A stretch of 64,000 nt of DNA from Dipetalonema caudispina. Taxonomy: Eukaryota; Nematoda; Chromadorea; Rhabditida; Onchocercidae. A program made the position numbers and the translations under genes. The stretch covers positions 248,001 to 312,000 of the forward strand of contig JABVXV010000025.1 in assembly GCA_013365325.1 (NCBI GenBank), in the 5' to 3' direction. Below the pieces are notes generated by a model, which did not search any database, was not told where the DNA came from, and was given only the letters and a program-made list of their open reading frames with translations. Positions 11,686-23,000 of the stretch are shown here, piece by piece (positions within the stretch are counted from its first letter, which is position 1; every line of letters starts with the position of its first letter).

Positions 11686-12431
11686 TCTCTTTTCTCTGTA
11701 GTTTATCATTTTAACAACTAGCTCAAATAATGAATGATAAATCCAATGGAGTTCTTCGCTGATCTGCTAATTAGCTGCTTATTTACTCTTTGCCTGACTA
11801 CTCATTTATTTAATTAATAACCTATTTGATTATTTATATGTTAGTTCAGTTCGACTGATCCCTCAGTCTCTACTACCATAAATTGACCTAAAGTTCGATT
11901 GTAGCAACCAGTAAAAAAAGTAACTTCATTAAGCAAATATGTTTTAAACACCTTGTGAGCACATCACCGCTAACTTCGCCAATAGTTTCCGCACTTTTTA
12001 ATTTCATTTGCAAATGCCGCACCCTTCTCAATGTTTCAATCTTTTCTTGCATTGCATTTGCTTCCAGCACATTAAATGCATTTCCATAACTATCCTGAAC
12101 AATTCTTGATCTCTTTCATAAGATGATCCTTTTAATTTTTGATAAATTTTATAACTTCACTCAATTCTAGATGTATTACAAATGCCTTTTTTTAAAACAG
12201 TAAACTTCATGTTTGAATCAGTCTTCCAATAATACGAACATTTTAAACTATAACTTAGATTTCTGAGCATTTTGTTATTCTTATAAATGTTGGATCATTA
12301 GTAAATGCTCAATTTAAGGAGCTGTACAAAATTATATGAAAGAAATTTGTTTAACCAAGCAAAAAACTTACAGGTCTCCCTACGACACAAGTGAAAACTG
12401 TGATTGTCCATATTACAGAAGGTATCAGCAT
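5179..12431 (-). CDS. npa-1: Nematode polyprotein antigen/allergen (NPA; gp15/400-type lipid-binding polyprotein)
   Basis: A secreted polyprotein that is cut into ~15-kDa helical fatty-acid/retinoid-binding units. Exons: 12431-12372, 12094-11952, 11695-11632, 11359-11228, 11084-10950, 10810-10637, 10514-10380, 10023-9933, 9777-9551, 9327-9163, 8493-8339, 8008-7846, 7613-5746 (with a 100-N gap) and 5489-5179. All junctions agree in phase. Residues 1-20 (MLIPSVIWTITVFTCVVGRP) form the signal peptide; residues 21-71 look like a propeptide ending in REKR. Nine units follow. Each has two Cys about 65 residues apart and, except unit 2, a W-[LM] helix start. Furin-type tetrabasic sites KRRKR, RSKR, RSKR, RNKR and RRKR separate units 2-7, and RQKR precedes the C-terminal GSEN. 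A TTCCAG acceptor 18 nt before the ATG suggests SL trans-splicing. About 1240 codons are visible; the true length is unknown because of the gap. Units 7-9 lack cleavage sites between them. Family assignment is near certain; the start is well supported. Confidence 0.93.
7168..7267. other. Assembly gap (100 N) inside an NPA repeat unit
   Basis: Exactly 100 N, the usual placeholder for a gap of unknown size. The exon ends ...DSLT plus one base before the gap and resumes with two bases of a codon followed by KDSGVG. As written, 1+100+2 bases is not a multiple of three, so the literal length breaks the frame and cannot be true. By comparison with neighbouring units, about 34 residues (~102 bp) are missing if only one unit is affected, or that plus whole ~399-bp units if copies collapsed. 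Confidence 0.95.
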
Positions 12432-12450
12432 TGTCTTCGTCTAATATAGC
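12432..12450 (-). promoter_or_regulatory. Likely spliced-leader acceptor of the NPA gene
   Basis: On the minus strand AAAAAATTCCAG ends at 12450 and is followed by an 18-nt leader and the ATG at 12431. A splice acceptor this close to the start with no upstream coding exon is typical of nematode trans-splicing. It could instead be a cis-acceptor of a 5' UTR intron. Confidence 0.5.
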
Positions 12451-15400
12451 TGGAATTTTTTACATATTAAGTCGAGAGAATGTTTGATATTGATGACGTA
12501 AAACGAATAAATGGGTTGTGGTGTAACTTAAGTATTGAAATACTTGAAAACATCAATCAATCCAGAGGTATTATTTCTGATTTTGTGAAAAAATTTGAGT
12601 CGTTTCTGTTTTTGGAAATCAGTTAGACAATTTTTGCGGGAACACCTAAAGATTTGAAAATGTTCTCAATTCATGCTATCCATGGGTTTCAACTGATAGC
12701 CCGAAATTTTTCCCTGATGATATGATACAAATAATTAAATTAAACAAGAGGAATACTTAAACTCTGGAATGCATTATTCTATAAAGAAATAAATGATAGC
12801 ACCAAATGGAACATTGAAAATACTGTAATAGAAGTCTTTAAAAGTGTATTCTGGAAGATGAATGAAGGAAAAATAAACATTCAGTAAATCAGCTGTAAAT
12901 TAATAAAAGTTGAGAATAATAAGAAAAACTAATATGATGAAGAAAATCATGAAGGTTATCGTCGTTGGGGTCACCGCAAACACTGAACTTTCCACTTTTC
13001 CCTTCTCTTATGCTTTTCCTCCTCATAACCTCTAATTTCTATTGGAGCTTAAAGGTCAATAAGTATAGTTTGTGGATAACGAGAGATATGAGAGAAGCAG
13101 TAGCATATACTGGCCAATCTTCAAAGTAAAGAATGGAATGGACACATCATTATCCATTTTTTCCTCGATTTCTTCTGGATCAATCTAAGATAACTACTAT
13201 ATTAGCTCAATGTATGAATCGATTGCTGATAATTTTTTCATACAAAATATTGAAAATAGTAAGTCGCCCCATTAGCAAATAATTAACAATTGTAATCTGT
13301 CAATATCAAATTATTTCAAATTAAACGATAAGTTACTTGCAAAGTTTTCCGATTGGTAACATTATGCTTATTGTCAGCTAACTGTAAAGAAATATTTAAT
13401 TTTACTAATTAAACAAACGTATCAAAAAGAATAGTTAACAAGAAATTAAAGTTTTTAATAAAATGAATAAGAAATATCCATTGTAGCGAAAAAGATTGTA
13501 ATCGTAGTTTGTGAGTGAAGCAGTTTGGATATCAATGTGAATATATTTCCTATGTATATCTCTCATCTGATATGAATTGAGTGTATGGAAAAGACGGATA
13601 GAATATTTCTGTTAAATTGTTAAAATGTTGTTAAAAACTTGTTAAATTGCCGCAACCGATAAATTAAATTCATCCGATTGAGACTTTAGCTTTAAGAGCA
13701 AATTTTCTCAGGCAATAATATTCGAAACGTAAAAATCCATCCAAAAAGAAGTCAAAACTTATGTACGTATGTGGAAGTAATGGATTTTGCGTGGTAATAC
13801 TTCAAACGATATTTGACTTCAAAGGATCTGCTTTAAAAAAAAAACTTCCTTGATGTATTAGCTTATAAAAAAGGGAAGTTTATGTCAAGGAAATGAAAAA
13901 AAAAAACCGAATTTTAGACTAAACTTCTAAAAGATCATTCTTTAAATTGAACTTCTAGAAGATCACTATTGATTACGACCTGATCATATGAAATGAAAGT
14001 TTAAAATAGATAATCCTGGAAGAGATGTGAATTCTATTAATAAGAGAGAAATTGAGAAACAAATGAAGTAGTCATATAACTACGACTTAAAGAATTAGAA
14101 AGGATAGGTGATATGATAAAGAGTTATCATTAGAAGTCATATCCGAGGAACAAGAAATATACTGTGGTATTTTATCGTGCTCTGCCCAAAAATGATTCAT
14201 CAACGCCAACTGTTAGCAATCTCTTTCCATCTTAAAAGCATTTAATTAATTTCGTGAAACAAAAAAGCAAAGAACAAAAAACAGAGTTATTGGTTACACG
14301 AAAGAAGAACACAGTTGTTTCTTGAAAATTTCAAAGCTTAATCGAAAACGATGACTAAGAAACCTTTTGAAAATGAATTTCTGGAACGCTAAAGAAAAAG
14401 AGGATGGAATTTCGTACCAAAAATTCTATAAATTAAATTCAGAAAAACTGAACATACGGTAAATTATCCGAAAAAGATTTCTTTTCTTCCACCCATTGAA
14501 ATGGGCAGCTGTGATGAAAAAAAAAAAGGAAATAAAAAGGATTTTAAACCCATAAAATCATAATTGCTGGAAACAATATCATTTCATCCTATCATGCTCT
14601 TACGATTAGTAATGGTTTTGTGGCCTTGTGACCTTTTGATCGTTTTTCTGCAGGAAGGCTAGTTCTAATCTCTAGCAATTATTACTACAGGTATTCTAGC
14701 TGTAAGTTTTTTGCTTGTGATAAGTTGCTGGATGGATTGTTCTGTGTTTAATCTACAAAAGGAAATTAAGTTATTGAAATCTTCAATCCTTGTAAAAAGA
14801 CTAAGCCAAAATTTCGAATTCATTTCCTACTTCTGAAGAAACATTAGTCATTCTAACAATACAAATATACCAGTACTTCTAAATATTTTACAATGACCTT
14901 TCAGGGTGAACAACGAAAATTCCTAAAAGTATTACTGAATTTTGAAAGTTTTTATTTTATTCTTTCATATATAAAACAAAGTAATGAGTTGAAAATTCAG
15001 TGGAATTAACTATAAATAATTATTGAAAAGAATGCATTTTGTTCGATCCAACTTTTCGCAACCTTTGATGTGAAATAAGCAAAATTAAGTAACTTTAATG
15101 AATTTTAATATTATTTGATATTACAACGTATTTCGACTAAGTACGTAGCTGCATAAATCAGTACTGGTTAAAAGTCAAAAGAATTTCTACGAGTTGCAGA
15201 AGTTATGAAGAAGAAGTCCGCAGATATCTTTTCAGAAGCAGAAATGATTATCAACTATATCATAAAATCAGTAATTTTATTCTTACAATTTTAGTAGTTG
15301 AAGTTTATATCTCAAATGGAGAAATCATAAACTTCAATTACTGAAATTCCACAAATAAAAATTATTCTAAAACTAAGCGGAAGCTTTGCTAACACGACGG

Positions 15401-18400
15401 CACGGCCTTTTAAATTTGGTCCTTGTCTGTGCAGAACAAAATTGCACAAATGAAGTTGCCATTGAAATTTGATTGGTGCTGTTACTCATCGGTTCTATTG
15501 AACATCTGTTATTTCATCGATTCTATTTGAATGATATTTCCATGAATTTCCATAATTTTTTTTTTTTTTTTTGATAATTCCTAATTTAGTGATTCTCTAA
15601 TTTAAACAGGTTATATTCATATATTCATTATAATGTTTGAATTGAATTAAGATTCGTTCTTTTTGAAGAATCATTAAAATAAATTTTATTGTCTATCCAA
15701 ATATCTTTTGGTTCATGAATGGGTTTTGATATTCCTATTATAATTGAACAGCATCGACTACCTAGTTATTCAGGTTAACAAGCTTAAATACTCATCACAT
15801 CTGTTCAGTTAGAAATGAAAATTCTTTTGTCTTTTAGCCCTTGGGCCCTTGACATATCTTCTTCATTCAGACTATTGTCACACATGATACTAAACTGCAA
15901 ATCGACTAAATCTTATATAAGCCTTAGGGGGTAAGCATTCAGGATAATGTTTTCTGGCTCTATAAATCCTCTAAATATGCAAAGTTATTGCAAAATTTCT
16001 TAGAAAGATTAAAATCCATTTTGTTTGATCACAACTGTTCACAGCTTAGTCATTAATCTTTTCAGTTGAGTTGTTGTTTAAAAGTTGATAGGTTATGTTT
16101 GCTTTTCTTTGGAGAAATAATCTTCCTGCTAGATTACTCATTTGGTTTTATGGTTAATCATTAAAACTTTTAAGTCTCAACAGTAATTTAAGCAACACTG
16201 AAATAGAAGTTGAAATTGAAAATTAGTTATGATATTTGATATTTCAACGAAAGAATGGGACAGAAATTATTTTCTAATCCTCATTTGCAATGATCAGGCC
16301 AATCAATTTAAAACCAAACCTAATTGTTGTATTATCACTGATAATGAACATAAAATCTTGTTCATTGTGTTTGATTCTCTATAAAGCTTCAAGTTTCGTA
16401 GGTAATCATGTGTGGATGGACTTTAAGTTTGAAGAATTTAAACAGTTTCTTGAAATTTCAATTAAAGTCTGAATGGGCAAGATTACTTTAGAAACTTTAG
16501 TCGTAATGTAGAACTTTTAAAAGTTGTTTTATTCATACTGATAATTTCCTTTTACATTTTATGATGCAATTAATATTGTATTTCTCATATTCGAAAATAA
16601 TTTGTCAAAATTTGAAAAGTTTGGATTATTACATGAAATTTTCATTATTGCCGAGAAATTTTTTATTTTTAAATGCAGCATGTACGGTAATGGAACAGTT
16701 GCAGTTTGATACCAAATGCTGGAAGAGATTTAAGATTGGATGAATTATGAACAATTAATGAAATCAATAGGATGAAGTAAAAAACATTGCAATGTGTCAT
16801 ACATAAAATAAATTATACTTTAAAATGTTAAAGCGGAGGAAAACCATATTGTATATTAATTGTTAATTTATGAAAAGGCCTGAAATGGTCATCATTTTAG
16901 TACCTCTTGTCCACTCCAAGTTAATAATTCAAGGTTTGTAAAGGACATGAGTTATCAGATGGTTTACAAAGCTAACAAATGTCGCTACAAAAATATCATT
17001 CCTATTCTTAAACACAACTTCAGATGAGTTTTTCCTACTCCCTAACTTTTTTCTGAACAGATTCAGAAAGTCACATTAATACGTAAATTTATATTAATGT
17101 AACTTCCTGAATATATATGCTATGGAGTGTATCCGGTTAATTGATATGGAGAAATCAGTTAACCGGATACCATTTCTGCTGATTTTCAACTCCAACATAT
17201 TTAATTATTGTTCCCAAGAATTTTACATAACTGTTCAATTTTTAAAAGTCAATTAATGACATGACAAAAGATCTTTTTTTTTAAATTTTCACCAAAAAAT
17301 GCAAGAAACAAAAAATGCGAAAATCTTTCAAAAATTTCCAACTGTTTAATTTTCATATTTTCCTCATTTTTCTCATCTTTTGATTTGATCATTTTACTTG
17401 TTACATTTATTTGTAACTTTTGAAGTTTATGAATATTCGTTCGTGAAAATTGATATACCCTCAGACCTACTTTTTCCGTAAATATTAAACATTGGAAAAA
17501 GGTCCGAAGCGATACCAGAAGATATAAGAAGGCTTGAAGCGATACCAAAATTCCTTCCTAACATTTTTTTCTTTCAAAAATTTGCAAAATATTAAGAAAT
17601 ATCAGATATGCTAATTATATAGAAAAAAAGAGGAAAAAATAACTCACTCTGAGTAACGCATAAAAAGAGAAAACTGATTGATAGCATAATTTATCATGGA
17701 TTTAAAAAAGAAAACAAACATTGCAATGTCGAATTGAAAAATAAATCATCGTTTTCATCAGTAAATTTAATTCGATAACATATGAAATTAAGTCAAGCAC
17801 GCTTAATAACAAATAATGGCTAAGTAACAGGTAGAAGAAGAAGGTAGGGTTAATGGGAAGTCAAATAAATGCTGTGACATTTTTGTTCTTCTTCCAAATT
17901 ATCAGCAGTAGAAATAAATGAAACATTTACAATCGAAAACATATGTACAATGTTTTATGTATGTTCTTTTCAAACATTTTTTGGAAATGAAGTTCAGTGA
18001 GAAATGCTACTTTCTTTAATTTAAGGAATGATACTTTTAATTTAAAAGAACAAACTAAAACATGGCATATAGCAGAACAATACTTCTGTAAGTTTTGAAA
18101 ATTTGAAAATCATTTAAAGCAAAGAATATTTATGTTAGAATAATAAATTTGATAACTTCAAAATGAACAGTCGGTGATGCAATGTACAGAACAAATAATG
18201 TGAAGATTTACGTACTCACCCTACTTTTGTTGAGTAAAATAACAACTGTCAAAAAAATAAATTTCGAAATGGGATATTCCAGTTATAATCGAAAAGAAAG
18301 ACATTGTTTTTAAGAGTGAATTTAAGAAGAAACTGAAGTAAAAACGATGTTAAGTGAAATTTAAAAAGTACTGATGCCTCATTTTTTTTAAGTCTTTTGA

Positions 18401-20021
18401 AAATTAATGAACCAAAGAAATGTCATTTGTTTCTCAACAGTGAACTTTACAGCTATCTTTTGAGAAAAAAACTATTATCATCATAGTTCCTTCCTATTGA
18501 AAACGAATAAATTAATTGTCTATTTTAATTATATGTAACTTTGACAATTTAATCCAAGAGATCTCAAAGTCTCAAGGAAAGTTTGAAGAGAAGCAATTAA
18601 GCTAACTTTTCATCTGCTGAAATCCCTTTCTCCATAGTAGTTTGGACTGGAATTTCCAGTTTGAATTCAAAAAAACTTGATATAACCGTTGATAATTAGA
18701 CGAAACGGACGAATGTGTTTTATTCAACGAGGTATTTTAATACACAACATAATTTATATTTGATCGCTGAATCTGATCCAAAACCGTCGCAGCATTTCAA
18801 AACTATTTACATTTTCGCGTTAATGTTGAATTAATTGCAACTGAATTTCTTAATTCAAAAATGATTTCATCCTTTCTCTCCTCTTTTATCTCCAGCGGAA
18901 GTTGTAAAAATACATCCTTCAGACAAGATACAGTGATCTGATCAAATTAAATGGATAATACATATCAATTAAGTTGGGCGGTAAAAGAACATAGCAATAT
19001 TTTATTATTCAACCATAAATTTGATCGATAAGGAAAACATCACAGACAAATTATTGAAGTAAATAAATGGAAAGAATATACATCAGAGAAATATGGATTG
19101 AAATGAATGCTTAATTTCATTAAATTAACAGAATTTCAAAATTTCTACGTACCTGGAAAATCTATTCAAATGATATGATCAGTGCATTTGAAAATGAAAG
19201 AGAGGAGAGAAGGGATAAGAAAGAAAAGTGAAATAGAAATGGAAACAGAATCGTACATTCAAAGAGGACCATAAATAATGGCAGCATCAAATAAGTGGCA
19301 CATTAAACTTTGTACTACGGATGGATCTAATAAAAGAGGGTAATTACACCGCTTTCTAATTATCTTACATCTATCCCTCAAAAAAAAAGAACTGGTAACT
19401 ATCAAATATCTTTGCTAATAATTAGGAATAATATAACGCTTTATAGTTGGGTTAAGTAAGTTTTAATTTCAAATTAGTTCAACGATTTTAATAGTCTAAA
19501 ATTAAGTGAGTGGTTAGCTTACTTAGCTACTGATTGAGTTCATAAATTTGCATATTTTGGAAGAAAAAGATGGGAAAGGAAGATGTCCTCCATAACAAGA
19601 CAATAACTAAATCAATAATATAAGAGAAGCAAAAAAATTGTTACTGCGAAAAACGGTCTCAGAATGAGGCAGCTCGTCGAACATGTGCTAAATTAAATGA
19701 TAAAGAAGGAATTTCGAGGATTAAGATTTACGATGTAATCAGTATTATTTACTAGGCCTTTAAGAGATTTAACTAAACTTAAGCTACAATGAGTAAACAT
19801 AAACAATGAAATTGGCTTATTGATTCCAATATTTCCTTCTTTTCATTCTAAATTAAACAGCAATTAAATTAGGAAACAATAAACAACGATCATGATTAGC
19901 TGAAATGCAAAGTACAAATCACATATCTTTTCGGAAGATCTAATGATGAAATAAAATGTGATTTCTGTAGAAATTCGCAACAATAAAAATGCGCAAAAAT
20001 TGTACGCACGTGAGTAAATAT
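12451..20021. other. 7.6-kb region with no recognised gene
   Basis: AT-rich, with only short open frames on both strands and none with recognisable domains or consistent splice signals. The inverted repeat at 17129-17170 is the only structured element I noted. It should contain the promoter of the NPA gene at its left end and the 3' flank of the FERM gene at its right end. Confidence 0.5.
17129..17170. repeat. 12-bp perfect inverted repeat with 18-nt spacer
   Basis: GTATCCGGTTAA at 17129-17140 and its exact reverse complement at 17159-17170. It is GC-richer than its surroundings. It could be the remnant end of a small foldback element or a protein-binding dyad; nothing nearby decides this. 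Confidence 0.55.
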
Positions 20022-23000
20022 TCAAGCAACCACTTGCGCATTGTTTGCTGCCGAAGGTGAAGGTGGACATCGCGGTGGCGGATAAGGCGGCGGCGGTGGC
20101 AAATCCAATACCGAATGTGACATAATCCAACTGAATGTAAATAATATATGTAGAGCAGCAATAGCTATGGAATGGAGGAAATGTGCAAATTTAAGGATCT
20201 TTTTTTTTTTTATCGAATTCTTGAAATCTCGAGATTTGTCTTAGACAAGCATGCACTCCTCACTCACTGGTATCAGCGGACAAGTATATACACCTTTTTG
20301 CGACTTCTCATTGTCTCGGACGGCTCGACCTGCTCTGCAAATGTTGAAACTGTGCGAAACGACTGCAAAAGGCAATGTGACTAAGTAGTACTTCTCGTCT
20401 ACTTGCAATGCTAAGAACCTTTGGCCGGAAGCACTATGGGCCCAACATAAAATACCTTGCCAGCCAGAATGATTCCTAATGGAAGACTTTTCCGAACAAA
20501 CATTCCGTAGTAAGGTAGTCAGATTTCTTTAGCACAGAAAACTCGAAATCAACCAAACTTAAATTCAGAATCGCATTCTTTATTTGCAATCGTCTCTTAT
20601 ATTCGCTTTTGTAATGTAATACAAACTGATCCAGCAGTATAGTACGATCGCTCCTTCCTATCAACAGCGGTAGGGAAATAGAGTAATACAGGAATCTCTC
20701 CAGAGAAGAACAATTATCAAGCCAGTAGAATACTACCGTGAAAAGTGAGAGGCGGAATATGAGATCGAGAGCATTTTTCAATTATACTGGTGAATCTTTC
20801 ATGAAATGGAACTTAATGTGTTATAGAATTTGCAGGGTTTTATGATACAGCGATATCATGGTGAGCTACGGATAGAGATAAAGAACTGCTTTAAACTTAA
20901 CAAGAGATAGAACTGAATTATCCTGCCACATGATCCGAATAATCGTCACAAACTAGTGAAGAACCAAATGAAACATAGGATGATAACGATTAGTCATCGA
21001 TAAAGTAGGGGATGAAAGTGACAAGAGTGAAAGCATTTACCTCATCTGATTTCGACCAGCAGCATACGGTGAATAGTAACAGCAAGAGGGAGGTGAAAGA
21101 TCTGGTACATAAAGTTCTCGATGATATACCGGTACCCAGCTAGTAGATGGTCGTGTCGTGTATACTGTAGTTGGTCGAGAATCGTGAGTGGTGGCTGAGG
21201 TAAGATGTGGTGATGTTGTAACCAAGATTGGTGATGAAAGTTCCTGACATGAGGATGGTCGCTGCAACTGTGAATTAGCTGTTGTAGAATCATCCAGTAC
21301 TGCATTCAACGATGATAACATCGGGTTGGATACAGATGGTACACCAAGTCGAGTAGAAGAAGAAGTTGAGTTTGGATTTGCAGCTAATTGAGCGCAAGAA
21401 CCTGAAGAGAAGTTTGATTTATTAGTAAAATCATCGCTTAATTCAATTTCGAATTCTTGTGTTTCATTAAGTTTAGAAAGTTTTATTATTGATTTATTAA
21501 GAACTTATGTTACATTTTATAAAATTTCATTTTTACTTACCTTGTTGATGCTCCTGCCACAAAGCTCTCATCATTGGATACTGCCGGATACGGCTATTCA
21601 GAGTCATTTCTTCCTGATCACTGGTATATGAATGTCTCTGAGATAGGACATCTTTTGGTGCGTTATTTGGATGCGATTGGCACATTACCGCACTTTTCTG
21701 TGCGTAACGTGCACGTGCTTGCTATAAATAAAAACTTTCAATTTTATGAATTTTCTGAAAATTTGAAATCTTCAACAAATAAAAGTTAAGCCAAAAGTCC
21801 AAATTACGTTTTATTTTTAAACAAATCGGATCCATCAACCAATCATCGCTAAAAACTTCTAATTAATATCCGAGAAATTGGAAGTGAACGAATAATACCT
21901 GCAAGATAGCATGTTCGTAAGGGGGTGGTTGCTTTGTATAAACAGGAAGTCGTGTTCCCGGTGATGACTGAGAGTGCTTAACTGAAGTTGCTGCAACTGA
22001 TGATGGCACCGAGAGCTCATCCTTCAATTATATGAATTTTATAAACTCTAAAATGTCAAAAAAATCCTTAGCATAGCTTCTAAGTAAGACTTTCATAACC
22101 ACACAATTTGTTGAAAATATGCCGGAAATTCATCCCACAATTCTTCGACTCCAAAATGTTCGTAAGAGCAAAAAAAACTCACATCATCGACATAATGGTG
22201 AGAGTTATGTGCCGGCATGCTTTGCACGCGACTAATTCCCCGAACAGCGGTGGAATGCGGTACACGTTGTCCATTGCGTTTTTGAAATAAGCCACCACTG
22301 GCTCCCGTACGTATAATAGGTGGCGTGTAAGGGGGTGAAGGACGTGATGATGATCCTACTAATGGCAGCTGATATGAAGTTGTAGGCATCGATGTTAACG
22401 GGGACCCTGACCTCGTGTACATCTGCAAGGAAATAAATTCATTATAAAAGAGCATCTTTTTTTTCTCTCTCTCTCTCTCTTTCTCCCCCACAAAAGGGTA
22501 AATTATCAAAAAGTTATGATATTAATAAATAACTGTATCAGTATCATGTTATATACAATAACAAACCAATAAACTTACTTTATCATTGTAACTTTAGAAA
22601 AATGAATAGAAATTTGTTCGTTTTTCCAAAGTCATATTCAAAGTTCTTTTATTTTTCTAAAGTTACTATTAAAAATGAAATACCTGATAATGAAGTTTTG
22701 GTTCAGAATAAGTCAGATGAGTTGATGTTTCAAGTGAACATGAAACAGTAGCTCCAGAAGGACTAACACCAGTTACGGTAATCCATCTTGGCTTCATGTT
22801 TGGATTTGGATTTGGTCGATGGTAAGGAATTTGAGATTTATTTTTTTGTGTATGAAAATCTTCTAGCGTTTCATTGTACTGTGGAGGTTGTTTCAGGATT
22901 ACATCCATTGTTAATTCATTTCTTTCCGTCTCTTCGCAATAATCCTAAAATACGATCCATTTAGTCATAGAAAATAAATACGGGGAAACAATTAAGTTTC

